From NCBI GenBank assembly GCA_016712375.1, contig JADJRE010000014.1:1-64000 (forward strand): a stretch of DNA of 64,000 nucleotides. Reading direction: 5' to 3'. Shown piece by piece: positions 1 through 9,550 of the stretch (position 1 is the stretch's first letter; every line of letters starts with the position of its first letter). The notes below the pieces were generated by a model. It had not been told where the DNA came from, did no database searches, and saw only the letters and a list, made by a program, of their open reading frames with translations. The DNA is from Rhodospirillales bacterium (GTDB lineage: Bacteria > Pseudomonadota > Alphaproteobacteria > Rhodospirillales > Defluviicoccaceae). The position numbers and the translations under genes are program-made.

Positions 1-94
1 GATGTGGTTCGTACGGTAGAGCTGTCAATAGCACGGCGAAAGGCCGGCTGTCAGCGGAGTCGAGCAAGGACGGCGAGCCTTCGGCTAGCCGATC

Positions 95-1175
95 TCAGTT
101 TATCTCCGCCCGAAGCTTCTGCCTGAACCAGTCTATCGGCACCGGCCGGCCTTCGACGCGGGCGTACCAGAATTGCCAGCCGTTGCACGCCGGCAGATTT
201 TGCACGCGGGCCGCCACTTGGTGGATCGAGCCGCGAATGTCGGCGGCGACGATCGATCCATCGGCCGCCACCTTGGCGGACCAGCGCTTGCGCTGATCGA
301 ATAGCACATCGCCGGGTCGGAGCCAGCCGCGTTCGACCAGCGAGCCGAACGGGACCCGCGGTTCGTCGCGGGCGGCGCGGGTGGCGAGCAGTGAGGCGTC
401 TTCGGGCGCGGGGATCGCTTCGATGCGGGCACGGGCGAGATCGGCATAGGTCGGATCGCGCTCGATGCCGAGGAAGCGGCGGCCAAGTTTCAGCGCTACC
501 GCGCCGGTGGTGCCGGTGCCGAAGAACGGATCAAGAACAAGGTCGCCGGGCGACGTGGAGGCGAGCAGCACCCGGTGCAGCAGGGCCTCCGGCTTCTGCG
601 TCGGGTGGGCCACGCCCATCGGCCTTCAGTCGCTCGCCGCCGCCGCACACCGGCAGCAGCCAGTCGGAGCGCATCTGCAAATCATCATTGAGGCTCTTCA
701 TTGCCCAATGGTTGAAGCGGTGACGCGCCTTGCGGTCGCGCGCGCACCAGATCAGCGTCTCGTGCGCGTTCGTAAAGCGTTTGCCGCGGAAGTTCGGCAT
801 CGGATTGGTCTTGCGCCACACGATGTCGTTGAGAATCCAAAAACCCAAGTCCTGGAGTATGGAGCCGACGCGGAAAATGTTGTGATAAGTGCCGATAACC
901 CACAACGTGCCGTCCGGCTTCAGCAGCCGCCGAGCCGCCTCGAGCCAGGCGCCGGTGAATCGATCATAGGTGGCCAGATCTTCGAACCGGTCCCAACCCT
1001 CATCGACGCCGTCGACGCGGCTGTTGTTCGGTCGTCGCAGCTCACCTTCAAGCTGAAGATTGTATGGCGGATCGGCAAATACCAAGTCGACGCTGCCTTC
1101 AGGCAGCCCGGCCATGACGGTAACGCAGTCGCCGATGAGGATCTTATTCGTTTCGAACGGTAGAGATTCAACCAT
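95..1175 (-). CDS. ccrM: CcrM-type adenine-N6 DNA methyltransferase (GANTC), one frameshift
   Basis: This enzyme methylates the adenine of GANTC, the cell-cycle methylation mark of alphaproteobacteria. The N-terminal half shows ILIGD, FADPPYNL (the DPPY catalytic motif) and the target-recognition stretch. The C-terminal half shows AHPTQKPE and the SAM-binding DPFFGTGTTGAVA, then the roughly 80-residue C-terminal domain typical of CcrM (LVERGWLRPGD, ending near DWFRQKLRAEIN). The halves lie in different frames. The break is near 612, where ERLKADGRG should run straight into AHPTQKPE; one extra G would explain it. The start at 1175 gives MVESLPFETNKI, the usual CcrM N-terminus. The gene lies 32 bp after rnhB, a common alphaproteobacterial arrangement. 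Confidence 0.93.
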
Positions 1176-1229
1176 GCCGCGCAGGATGCGCAACCCAGGA
1201 CTCTGCGTCAAGTGTGGCTAGAAGGACTC
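1165..1229. promoter_or_regulatory. Cluster of three GANTC sites at the ccrM 5' end
   Basis: GANTC occurs at 1165-1169, 1199-1203 and 1225-1229, spanning the first codons of ccrM and the rnhB end. About 0.25 sites are expected in 65 bases by chance. CcrM autoregulation through GANTC sites in its leader is known in Caulobacter; the same role here is inferred. Confidence 0.4.
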
Positions 1230-1868
1230 ACTTCCGGTTTTACCGGAAAGGCGAGCGACAGTTGGGCGAGAAGCGCACGCACCGAGGGAAAGCCGAGGCG
1301 ATGCTGCGGAGACGGTCCTAGCGCGAGCAGCGCCGCCCGGTGAAGCGCAGTGCCATAGCCCATGTGCCGTTCAAATCCGTAGCCGGGAAATTCATCCGAC
1401 AGAGCAGCCATCATTCGGTCGCGACTGACCTTGGCGACGATCGATGCGGCAGCGATCGACAGAGACAGGGCATCGCCGCCGACAATGCAGCGGACCTGGC
1501 ACGCTAGTGGAGGTGCTGCCTTGCCATCGACCAGCGCCAGATCGGGCCGCGATCCCCAGGGCTTCCACGGCCCGGCGCATCGCCTGCAACGACGCCCAAT
1601 AGATATTGAGCTGATCGATCTCACTAACGCTCGCGAGACCGATGCCGATGCGCGCGTACGCTGGAAGCTCGGCCGCGACGGCCTCCCGCTGTCCCCGCGT
1701 CAGTGCCTTCGAATCGTCGATCCGAACGGCGAGTTTCGCCGGCAGCCGCCGGCGGTCGAGAACAACTGCCGCTGCCAGCACCGGCCCCGCCCACGGTCCG
1801 CGTCCGACCTCGTCGACGCCGCAGACGATGTCGCAGCGGGCGGCGTTTTCATGAGCGAAGTCGGGCAT
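1208..1868 (-). CDS. rnhB: Ribonuclease HII, one frameshift
   Basis: RNase HII cuts the RNA strand of RNA-DNA hybrids and starts repair of ribonucleotides left in DNA. The N-terminal part has the signature CGVDEVGRGPWAGPV (catalytic Asp-Glu), then DDSKAL. The C-terminal part has LALVDG, ASIVAKVSRDRMM and GYGFERHMGYGT, all diagnostic of the family. The two parts are in different frames, with the break near 1545 between RAVEALGI and the PDLALVDG strand. The full product would be about 220 residues, normal for the family. It lies between smpB and ccrM on the same strand. Confidence 0.93.
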
Positions 1869-1977
1869 CTATGTCTCCCTGCCAGCGGCCTTGGTCCGGC
1901 TTCTTTGCTGTTCTTGAAAAGATGCGACGGCATAAAGGTGCGGTGCCGGTCGCCACTGAAGCTAAAGAACGTAATGC

Positions 1978-2460
1978 CTACTCTCGCGCAGTCCGCAGCA
2001 GGCGGGATTTCTGGCGTTGCCAGTCGCGTTGCTTGATCGCTTCGCGCTGGTCCACCTTGCGCCTTCCCTTCGCGAGGCCGAGAGAAATTTTGGCGATGCC
2101 GCGGGCGTTGAAAAAGATCGACAGCGGAACGATCGTCATACCCTCACGGCGGATAGCGCCACTTAACTTGTCGATCTCGCGCCGGTGCAACAGCAGCTTG
2201 CGCGGCCGTTTTGGCTCGTGACCAAAAGTTTTTCCAGCATCGTAGGGGGCGATGTGAGCGTTTAGCAGCCACAGCTCACCGCCCTTGTCCGAAGCGTAGG
2301 CCTCGACAATTGAAGCCTGCCCGCGGCGCAAAGACTTTACCTCGCTGCCCATGAGCATCAGTCCAGCGACAACGGTATCCTCAATGCTGTAATCGTGCCG
2401 CGCCCGGCGATTCTGCGCGACGGTCTTGCTCTGATCCTCGTCCTTGTTCTTGCCTGCCAT
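1978..2460 (-). CDS. smpB: SsrA (tmRNA)-binding protein SmpB
   Basis: SmpB binds tmRNA and delivers it to stalled ribosomes for trans-translation. The 160-residue product is intact and normal in length. It shows NRRARHDYSIEDTVVAGL, GSEVKSLRRGQASI, LLNAHIAPY and the basic C-terminal tail with GLAKGRRKVDQRE. The ATG at 2460 lies 8 bp downstream of the restored dapA stop. Because dapA is frameshifted, the reading frame of smpB appears joined to dapA as one long protein; that join is an artefact. Confidence 0.96.
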   Translation of the reverse strand: MAGKNKDEDQSKTVAQNRRARHDYSIEDTVVAGLMLMGSEVKSLRRGQASIVEAYASDKGGELWLLNAHIAPYDAGKTFGHEPKRPRKLLLHRREIDKLSGAIRREGMTIVPLSIFFNARGIAKISLGLAKGRRKVDQREAIKQRDWQRQKSRLLRTARE

Positions 2461-2468
2461 GCGGGGCT

Positions 2469-3342
2469 TCAGTTCAGCAGGCCGACCGTCTGCATCGCCC
2501 GGCGCACCGTCTCTCGGCTTGCCTCCATGAGCGGTGCCAGGGGCAGGCGAGTATCGGCCGTGCACTTGCCGAGCAGGCTCGCGGCGTATTTCACCGGCGC
2601 CAGGTTGCTCGCAAAACAGCGCTCCGTGCAGCGGCATCAGCCGGTCCTGCAGCGCCATCGCTGTCGCGCGGTCGCCATCGCGCCAAGCCCGCTGCATTTG
2701 CGCGCACAGGCCCGGAGCGACATTGGCGGTGACCGAGATGCAGCCATGGCCGCCAGCTGCGAGGAATGGCAACGCCGTTCCGTCCTCTCCGGAGAGTTGG
2801 CAAAATTCGTCGCCGATGGCGAGGCGGGTGCGGATCGGCCGGGTCAGGTCGGCGGTGGCATCCTTGACGCCCACGATGTTCGGCAGCTTTGCCAGCCGCG
2901 CCATCGTCTCAACGCTCATGTCGATCACTGAACGGGGCGGGATATTGTAGATGATCACCGGCAGGTCAACGGCGTCGACGATCGCCTGGTAATGGCGAAA
3001 CAAGCCGTCCTGCGTCGGCTTGTTGTAGTAGGGAGTTACCACCAGCGCCGCCGACGCACCCGCCTGCTTGGCGTGCTGGGTCAGTTCAATGGCTTCGGCA
3101 GTGCAATTGGAGCCGGTGCCGGCAATCACCGGCACCCGGCCGGCGGCTGCATCGATGCACACCTCGACGACGCGCTTGTGCTCTGCGTGGTCGAGGGTGG
3201 GCGATTCACCTGTCGTACCGCAGGGGACGAGCGCCTCGGTGCCTTCGCCGATGTGCCACTCGACGAGCGCGCGGAACGCCGATTCGTCGAAAGCGCCGTC
3301 GCTGAACGGCGTGACCAAGGCGACGATGGAGCCCCTGAACAT
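2469..3342 (-). CDS. dapA: 4-hydroxy-tetrahydrodipicolinate synthase, one frameshift
   Basis: DapA condenses pyruvate with aspartate semialdehyde in the first committed step of lysine and diaminopimelate synthesis. Visible signatures are MFRGSIVALVTPF, PCGTTGESPTL, YYNKPTQDG, PVIIYNIPPRS and VGVKDATAD (the Schiff-base lysine). The frame breaks near 2611 after LFCE. The other frame continues with SNLAPVKYAASLLG and ends ETVRRAMQTVGLLN at a TGA at 2469. The restored length, about 292 residues, is standard. ATG 3342 is preferred over the ATG three codons upstream because it gives the family N-terminus. It is divergent from the lytic transglycosylase gene. Confidence 0.93.
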
Positions 3343-3581
3343 TCTATACATTCCTTCCCGAGCGCATACTGGCCCGATCCGCGGGCGGGCGCGACCTTAT
3401 CGCCCGCTTGCACGTTTGCAAAGCGCAGAGGGGCGGCGTCCCGATGGTTTGCCGCGGGCGTGTTCTGAAGAGTGTTGCCACAAGCTTGCCGTAATCCCCG
3501 CGAGATCTTAGGATCGGTGCCAGAGGGAAGAGCGCAGCCGGCGCTTCCTCAGCCGGTGACAACGACGGAGGCGAATAGTCG

Positions 3582-5546
3582 GTGCAAGCCCGTCTCGGCC
3601 GTTGCCTGGCTGCCCTAGGGGCGGCTGCCGTTATCTTCGCGATATCGTCTGCCGGTCGCGCCGACGATGCCTCCCGGGCCTATGCCGCTCTGGCTGCCGG
3701 TAGCCGCGGCGACTGGGCTGAGGCGCGCAGCCTCGCTGGTCAGGCATCCGACCCCGTGCTGCCGAAGCTCGTGCTTTGGCTCGACGCTACTCGCACCAAC
3801 GGCGGCGGTTCGTTCGCCGAGATCACCGGCTTTGTCATCGACAATCCGGACTGGCCCTCACAACGAACCCTGCGAACTCGCGCCGAGCAGGCTCTCTACG
3901 GCGGCGAGTCGGATGAAGCGGTCCTCGCGTGGTTCGATCGCAATGCGCCGCTGACTTTGCCCGGCGCAAGCCGCTATGCCGACGCGCTGATCGCGTCGGG
4001 CGACAACGCCCGGGCGGCGCAGGTAGCGCGTGCCGCCTGGGCAAGTGCCGATGCGCAGACTATTGAGGAAGAAGAGGCGTTCTATACCCGCTTCGCAGGC
4101 GTGCTTACCGATGCCGACCATGCAAAACGGCTCGACCGGCTGTTGTGGGCCGGCCGCATTTCTCCTGCGCAACGGCTGCTGCCACGTCTGCAACCGGAAA
4201 CCCGTGCGCTGGGCGAAGCAAGAATCGCGCTGCGTCAGTCGAGCGACAGCGGCCCAGGGCTTGCGGCGTTGGTCCCAAGTGAGCTGCAGGGCGATCCCGG
4301 TCTCGTTTATGACCAGGTTCGCTGGTACCGGCGCAAGGGCAGCGAAGCAACCGCGCGGCAATTGCTGACGATCTGGCGGCCGGATTACGCGCAGCCGGAG
4401 CCGTTTTGGCAGGAGCGCTCACAGCTTGCGCGTCAGGCCCTGAGCCGCGCTGATCCGGGGGGTGCGTACGCGGTGGCGAGCGAACACGGCTTTGTTGATG
4501 GCAGCGAACTTGCTGACGCCGAGTGGCTCGCCGGCTGGATCGCGCTGCGTTTCCTGCAACAGCCGGATGTCGCCGCTTCCAACTTCGTCACCATGTTCGA
4601 GGCAGTTCACCACCCGGTCAGCCGCGCGCGTGGCGCCTACTGGTCGGCCCGGGCGGCGCAGGCAAAGAACGAGACGGAAACCGCCATGCTGTGGCATAAG
4701 GCGGCGGCGCAGCACGGCTATGCCTTCTATGGGCAGCTAAGCGCCGCAGAAGTCCGGCCGGGCGAGCCCTTGCGACTGCCACCGGATCCGCCGATCGAGG
4801 CGGCAGAGGACGCAAGATTCCGCAACCACGATCTGGTTCGGGCCATCAGTATGCTCGCGGCGGCCGGCCAGCGCGACGCACAGCGCACGTTCATGCTGCG
4901 GCTGGCCGAGATCGGTGACTCTCGCTCCTGGAAATACAAGGCAGCCACCCTGGCCGGCGAAGTCGGCCGACCCGATCTCGGCGTCGCTGTCGCCCGGCAA
5001 TCGATTCGGGGTGGTATGCCGCTCGTTGGTCCCGGCTATCCGGTGACGCCGGCCGTCGAAGCGGCCCAGGTTGTCGGCATCGAGACGCCGCTTGCGCTCG
5101 CCATCATCCGCCAGGAAAGCTCGTTTGATGTCAGCGCCACCAGCCCTGCCGGCGCGCAGGGACTGATGCAGCTGATGCCGGGGACAGCGCGGGACGTCTC
5201 GGCCAGGCTGGGCATCCCTTACTCGCCGAGTTCGCTGATCGGCAGCCCAGAGTACAACGTCAGCCTTGGCAGTACCTACATTTCGGAGATGCTGCAGCGT
5301 TTCGATGGCTCCTATATCCTGGCGCTCGCCGCATACAACGCCGGTCCATCGCGTGTGAACCAGTGGCTCGCCAGCAACGGCGACCCACGCACCGGGACCG
5401 AGGCGGCGGTTGACTGGATCGAAATGATACCGTTTAGCGAGACCCGCAATTACGTGCAGCGCTGCCTGGAGAACCTGCAGGTCTATCGCGCCCGTGTCGG
5501 CAATGTGCAGTTGGCTCAGACGCTAGCGGGCGATCTCGTCCGATGA
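3582..5546 (+). CDS. Soluble lytic murein transglycosylase (Slt70-like)
   Basis: This periplasmic enzyme cleaves the MurNAc-GlcNAc bond of peptidoglycan. It has a signal peptide (residues 1 to about 27, ending SSAGRADD), a long alpha-helical repeat region to about residue 480, and a C-terminal SLT domain. The SLT domain carries IIRQESSFD with catalytic Glu at about residue 512, then GAQGLMQLMPGTA and ALAAYNAGPSRV. The 654-residue length fits the Slt70 class. The start is a GTG at 3582. The stop overlaps the start of the HAD gene (ATGA), so the genes are translationally coupled. Confidence 0.93.
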   Translation: MQARLGRCLAALGAAAVIFAISSAGRADDASRAYAALAAGSRGDWAEARSLAGQASDPVLPKLVLWLDATRTNGGGSFAEITGFVIDNPDWPSQRTLRTRAEQALYGGESDEAVLAWFDRNAPLTLPGASRYADALIASGDNARAAQVARAAWASADAQTIEEEEAFYTRFAGVLTDADHAKRLDRLLWAGRISPAQRLLPRLQPETRALGEARIALRQSSDSGPGLAALVPSELQGDPGLVYDQVRWYRRKGSEATARQLLTIWRPDYAQPEPFWQERSQLARQALSRADPGGAYAVASEHGFVDGSELADAEWLAGWIALRFLQQPDVAASNFVTMFEAVHHPVSRARGAYWSARAAQAKNETETAMLWHKAAAQHGYAFYGQLSAAEVRPGEPLRLPPDPPIEAAEDARFRNHDLVRAISMLAAAGQRDAQRTFMLRLAEIGDSRSWKYKAATLAGEVGRPDLGVAVARQSIRGGMPLVGPGYPVTPAVEAAQVVGIETPLALAIIRQESSFDVSATSPAGAQGLMQLMPGTARDVSARLGIPYSPSSLIGSPEYNVSLGSTYISEMLQRFDGSYILALAAYNAGPSRVNQWLASNGDPRTGTEAAVDWIEMIPFSETRNYVQRCLENLQVYRARVGNVQLAQTLAGDLVR

Positions 5547-6278
5547 GAGACGACACTGCCGCGGCAGGCGCCGCTCGGGCGCTTGCCGGAATTCGCACGG
5601 TAATATTTGATGCTTATGGCACGCTGTTCGATGTTGGCGCGGCGACCGCGCGTTGCCGCGACGCACTCGGCGAGCAGACGGACGCGCTGTCGGCACTGTG
5701 GCGGACGAAGCAACTCGAGTACTCCTGGCTTCGCAGCCTGCGCGGCGACTTCGCCGATTTCTGGCACGTCACCGGCGAGGCACTGGACTACGCCATGGAG
5801 GCGCTCGGGGTAGACAACCTTTTGCTGCGTTCCAGGTTGATGGAACTATACTTCGTGTTGGGCGCGTATCCCGAGGTGCCCGGTATGCTGCAGACGCTGA
5901 AGATTGCCGGCATCCACACCAGCATCCTGTCGAACGGCTCGGTAAGCATGTTGGTTGCCGCCGTCCAGAGCGCGGGGGTTCACCACCTCATAGGAGAGAT
6001 CATATCCGCCGATGCCGCGGGCATCCTACAAGCCGCACCCACGCGTCTATCAGCTGGCTGTCGATCGCTTCAACATACCGGCCGAGAAGATGGTCTTCGT
6101 TTCCTCCAACACCTGGGACGCCTCGGCCGCCGCTCACTTCGGTTTTCGCGTGGTCTGGATCGATCGCTTCGGTGCACGGCTTGACCGGTTGCCGGGGGAA
6201 CCAGTAGGCCGTCTTAGCTCACTGAGCGAGCTGCCGGCGTTGCTCGGTCTGGCTACCCAGCGGGCCACCGAATGCTGA
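5543..6278 (+). CDS. HAD hydrolase, haloacid dehalogenase type II-like, one frameshift
   Basis: The protein belongs to the HAD superfamily, close to (S)-2-haloacid dehalogenases. Motif I is VIFDAYGTLFDV (nucleophilic Asp), motif II is SILSNGS, and the C-terminal part has the Lys motif SYKPHPRVYQ and VFVSSNTWDASAAAHFGFRVVWIDR. The frame breaks near 6020, between ISADA and SYKPHP. It overlaps the transglycosylase stop by four bases and the cinA start by a few bases, so the three genes form one operon. The substrate is unknown; many family members act on phosphates rather than haloacids. Confidence 0.85.
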
Positions 6279-6766
6279 TCGTCGAACCTTCCTTGCTCGA
6301 CCTCGCCGCCGAGGTGCTGCGCGTTTGCCGGGCTCAGCATCTGCGGCTTGCTACGGCAGAGTCCTGTACCGGCGGACTGATCGCCGGCTGCCTGACGGCG
6401 GTTGCCGGATCCTCGATCGTCTTCGACCGCGGGTTTGTTACCTATTCCAATGTCGCCAAAACCGCGGAGTTGGGCGTGTCGGCTGAACTGCTGGCGAAGC
6501 GGGGTGCTGTCGACGAGGCGGTAGCCCGTGCGATGGCGGAAGGCGCGCTCGCCGCAGCCGGCGCTGATGTCTCCGTCGCGGTCACCGGTATCGCCGGCCC
6601 GGATGGCGGTGGGCCTGGCAAACCCGTTGGGCTCGTCCATTTTGCGGCAGCACGCAGCGGTGCCGAAACATTGCACGAACGGCACGTTTTTGCAGGGGAT
6701 CGGCAGCAGGTGCGCGCCGCGACGGTCGAAACGGCGCTGCGGCTACTCGCGCGGCGTGTCGCTTAG
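6272..6766 (+). CDS. pncC: CinA C-terminal-domain protein / NMN amidohydrolase PncC
   Basis: The 164-residue protein consists only of the CinA C-terminal domain, which in PncC deamidates nicotinamide mononucleotide to nicotinate mononucleotide in pyridine-nucleotide recycling. Signatures are LATAESCTGG (catalytic Ser and oxyanion region), FVTYSNVAK and AVTGIAGPDGGGPGKPVG. The N-terminal molybdopterin-binding domain of full-length CinA is absent, which is usual for stand-alone alphaproteobacterial copies. It overlaps the end of the HAD gene. Confidence 0.9.
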   Translation: MLIVEPSLLDLAAEVLRVCRAQHLRLATAESCTGGLIAGCLTAVAGSSIVFDRGFVTYSNVAKTAELGVSAELLAKRGAVDEAVARAMAEGALAAAGADVSVAVTGIAGPDGGGPGKPVGLVHFAAARSGAETLHERHVFAGDRQQVRAATVETALRLLARRVA

Positions 6767-7696
6767 CTAAGTCCGGTTACGACCAGCGGTGGAGGACAGC
6801 CAGATCCCGGCCGCTATGGCCGCTACACCGGCAAAGTGGTATCCGCGTAGCGTCTCGCCGAGAAATGCCATGGCGAGCATCGCTGCGAACACGGGCATGA
6901 GATGAATGTATAAACCTGCCTTGGCGGCGCCCACCTGTTCTACGCCATGGTTCCAGCACGCGAACGCCAGCACCGAAGCTATCAAGCCGACATAAAGGAT
7001 GCTTGCCAGTAGGGGCCAGCTTGCAGTGAAACCGCCGCGCAAAGCCAGTTCGGCCCCCCAGCCCAAAGTCAACAGCAGCAGGCCCGGCAGGATCGTCGCC
7101 AGGAGCAACGTAAGCGGCGGCAACTCGGCGGGTCGTCGGCGCAGCACTACCGAGTACAGCCCCCAGGCCGGCACCGCCAGAAACATCCAGAGATCGCCCT
7201 CGGCCAGGTGCAATCCCAAGAGGAGTCGCGGGTCGCCCCTCAGCACGACCACCGCAACGCCCAGGAGCGACAGGGCGATTCCGACAGCTTGGCGGCGGGT
7301 AACTTTCGCACCATCCAGCGCGAAGGCGATGATCGGGATGGCCACTGGGATGGTGGCAATGATCAGCACGCCGTTGATCGCCGTCGTCGTCTGCAATCCC
7401 TGGTAGACAAAGAACTGGAACCCCACCACACCCGAAACCGCCAGCACGCTCAGGAACCGCCAGTGCCGCAAGATCAGCCGTCGTCGTGACCAGGCATCGG
7501 CGCCCGCCAGCGGCAGCAGCGCGAGGGCGGCAACCGCCCAGCGCCAGAAAGTCAGGGCCGCCGGTGGGATGTCGGCGTGCACGGCGCGACCGATAACAAA
7601 GTTGCCGGCCCAACACAGCGGCGGCACCAGCAGGATCAACCAGGGCGACAGCCGCGCGCGGCCGGCCGGGGCCGGCGGATCAGCCGGCAGTTGCAT
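6767..7696 (-). CDS. EamA/DMT-family inner-membrane transporter
   Basis: A drug/metabolite transporter of about 309 residues with some ten hydrophobic helices in two EamA repeats. Visible pieces include PPLCWAGNFVIGRAV at the start of repeat 1, LAEGDLWMFLAVPAWGLYSVV at the start of repeat 2, and FAAMLAMAFLGETLRGYHFAGVAAI near the end. The ATG at 7696 is preferred over the upstream ATG at 7801, which would read through the end of rsmA. The 17-base overlap with rsmA makes it the last gene of the lptD-surA-pdxA-rsmA run. The substrate cannot be told from sequence. Confidence 0.85.
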   Translation of the reverse strand: MQLPADPPAPAGRARLSPWLILLVPPLCWAGNFVIGRAVHADIPPAALTFWRWAVAALALLPLAGADAWSRRRLILRHWRFLSVLAVSGVVGFQFFVYQGLQTTTAINGVLIIATIPVAIPIIAFALDGAKVTRRQAVGIALSLLGVAVVVLRGDPRLLLGLHLAEGDLWMFLAVPAWGLYSVVLRRRPAELPPLTLLLATILPGLLLLTLGWGAELALRGGFTASWPLLASILYVGLIASVLAFACWNHGVEQVGAAKAGLYIHLMPVFAAMLAMAFLGETLRGYHFAGVAAIAAGIWLSSTAGRNRT

Positions 7697-8522
7697 CAGC
7701 GGTGCCGGCCAAAAGCCGGGCGAGGGCGCAGAACTCCTCCACCGACAGCTCTTCGGCGCGGCGCGTGGCGGCAATACCCGCCGCTTCCGGGTCGAGGCCA
7801 AGCGCCTTCAGGCTCCCGCGCAACATCTTCCGGCGCTGTCCGAACGCCGCCGCGGTCACCCGCTCGAGCTTTCCGAAGTCGGCGGGGCCAGAGGTGTCGC
7901 GCGCGGCTCGAGGCTGACGACCGCCGAGGTCACTCTCGGTGGCGGCGTGAAAGCGCGTGCATCGACATTGAACTCGAAGCGCGCGCGCGTCAGCCACTGG
8001 GTGATGACCGACAGCCGACCATAGGAGGGGCTGCCAGGAACAGCGGTCAACCGGTCGGCGACCTCCTTCTGGAACATCAGGGTCAGGCCTTGGAAATCGT
8101 TGATCCGTCGCAGCCAGCCGAGGAGTAGCGGCACCGCGACGTTGTAAGGAAGATTGGCGACGATCCGCCGCGGCGGCGGGGCAAGGCTCGCCAGATCGAG
8201 CCCCAGCGCGTCCGCTTGAACGATCAACAGACGGCTGGGATGGGCTTCGGTCAGTTCGACTAAGGCCGCGACGCAACGCACGTCCTTCTCCACCGCGACC
8301 ACCGTGCGTGCGCCGGCGGCCAGCAGGCTGCGGGTGAGTCCCCCCGGACCCGGCCCCGATCTCGATCACCGAGCAGGAGGTCAGATCACCTGCGCACCGG
8401 GCGATCCGCGCCGTCAAGTTGAGGTCGAGAAGGAAGTGCTGGCCGAGAGAGTGCTTCGCCGCAAGATCGTGGCGACGAATGACCTCGCGCAGTGGCGGTA
8501 GTGTCGGTTGGTCGAGGCTCAC
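7680..8522 (-). CDS. rsmA: 16S rRNA dimethyladenosine transferase RsmA/KsgA, two frameshifts
   Basis: RsmA dimethylates A1518 and A1519 of 16S rRNA. The N-terminus reads KHSLGQHFLLD and VIEIGAGSGG (SAM motif I). The middle, in another frame, reads LTRSLLAAGARTVVAVEKD, then RRIVANLPYNVAVPLL (catalytic NLPY) and VTSAVVSLEP. The last part is back in the first frame with ADFGKLERV, QRRKMLRGSLKAL and the C-terminal helix. Breaks lie near 8340 (a run of six G) and near 7886. They compensate, so a continuous 280-residue frame exists whose middle is nonsense. The gene overlaps pdxA by four bases in the classic pdxA-ksgA order. Confidence 0.92.
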   Translation of the reverse strand: MSLDQPTLPPLREVIRRHDLAAKHSLGQHFLLDLNLTARIARCAGDLTSCSVIEIGAGSGGTHPQPAGRRRTHGGRGGEGRALRRGLSRTDRSPSQPSVDRSSGRAGARSGEPCPAAAADRRQSSLQRRGAATPRLAATDQRFPRPDPDVPEGGRRPVDRCSWQPLLWSAVGHHPVADARALRVQCRCTRFHAATESDLGGRQPRAARDTSGPADFGKLERVTAAAFGQRRKMLRGSLKALGLDPEAAGIAATRRAEELSVEEFCALARLLAGTADATAG

Positions 8523-9550
8523 CGACGGTGCTCGGCGCGCCGCGCAGCAAGCTCGGCCGCCAGTTGCAGCGCCGCGATCAGGCTTGCCGGACTTGCCCGG
8601 CCGCTGCCTGCAATGTCGAAGGCAGTGCCGTGGTCGGGCGACGTGCGGATGAAGGGGAGGCCCAGGGTGACATTGACGCCGCCATCGAAGTCAAGCGCCT
8701 TCAGCGGGATCAGAGCCTGGTCGTGGTACATGCAGATCGCCACGTCGTAGCTCTGTCGGAGATGTGGGCTGAATAAGGTGTCGGGCGGCAGCGGCCCGCG
8801 GGCGTCAATTCCGAGCGTGCACAGCCGTTCCACGGCCGGGGCGACGATGGTGCCTTCTTCGTCACCCATCTCGCCATCCTCCCCGGCGTGCGGGTTGAGT
8901 CCGGCGATGGCGAGGCGCGGGCGCGGGATGCCAAAGTCGCTCGCCATTGTCTCCGCGGCAATCTCGGCGGCGCTGACGATTGTTGCGGTTGAGAGGCTGT
9001 CGATCGCGCGGCGCAGGCTGAGGTGCACGGTAACCGGAACGACCCGGAGTTCGGGGCAGGTCAGCATCATCACCGGCCGGGCGTTGCCGCCGGCGAGTGC
9101 GGCGAGGAACTCTGTGTGGCCGGGAAAGCGGAAGCCGGCGTCGTACAGCGACTTCTTGTGTATCGGGTTGGTTACGAGCGCTGCGGCTTCGCCTCGGCCC
9201 ACACAGGCGACGGCGGTTTCAATCGCGGCAACCACCGCGCTGGCGTTGCCGCCATCCGGCCGGCCGGCGACGACAGGCCGCGGCAGCGGCCGGTCGAGTA
9301 CCGGCAGCGCCTCGCTGAAGCTTGCCATCGCCTCCGCCCCGCTCGCAACGCGGTGAATGGGTACCTGCAGGGCGAGATCGGCGGCGAGCTGGCCCAGCCG
9401 GGCCGCGTCATCGACGACAAAAAACGGCGGCACGCCGCTGGCGCGCCTGAGCCACGCGCGCAGGGTGATTTCGCCACCTATTCCGGCCGGCTCCCCCATC
9501 GACAATGCCAGCGGCGCGCGCTGCCGGTCGAATCCCGACGATGCCGTCAT
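8519..9550 (-). CDS. pdxA: 4-hydroxythreonine-4-phosphate dehydrogenase
   Basis: PdxA oxidises 4-phosphohydroxy-L-threonine in the DXP-dependent route to pyridoxal phosphate. The 343-residue protein shows LSMGEPAGIG near the N-terminus and the metal-binding histidines in NPIHKKSLYDAGFRFPGHTEF, AGLNPHAGEDGEMG and CMYHDQALIPLK, ending with FIRTSPDHGTAFDIAG. It overlaps surA by one base upstream and rsmA by four bases downstream, so the operon is translationally coupled. Confidence 0.95.
   Translation of the reverse strand: MTASSGFDRQRAPLALSMGEPAGIGGEITLRAWLRRASGVPPFFVVDDAARLGQLAADLALQVPIHRVASGAEAMASFSEALPVLDRPLPRPVVAGRPDGGNASAVVAAIETAVACVGRGEAAALVTNPIHKKSLYDAGFRFPGHTEFLAALAGGNARPVMMLTCPELRVVPVTVHLSLRRAIDSLSTATIVSAAEIAAETMASDFGIPRPRLAIAGLNPHAGEDGEMGDEEGTIVAPAVERLCTLGIDARGPLPPDTLFSPHLRQSYDVAICMYHDQALIPLKALDFDGGVNVTLGLPFIRTSPDHGTAFDIAGSGRASPASLIAALQLAAELAARRAEHRR

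Noticed and set aside
1978..3351. A single 457-codon frame that looks like a DapA-SmpB fusion
   Set aside because: The DapA C-terminus continues in another frame to its own stop at 2469, and SmpB has its own ATG at 2460; the join is produced by the indel near 2611.
7680..8522. An apparently intact 280-codon rsmA frame
   Set aside because: Its middle third lacks NLPY and all RsmA motifs, which occur in another frame; two compensating indels create a false continuous frame.
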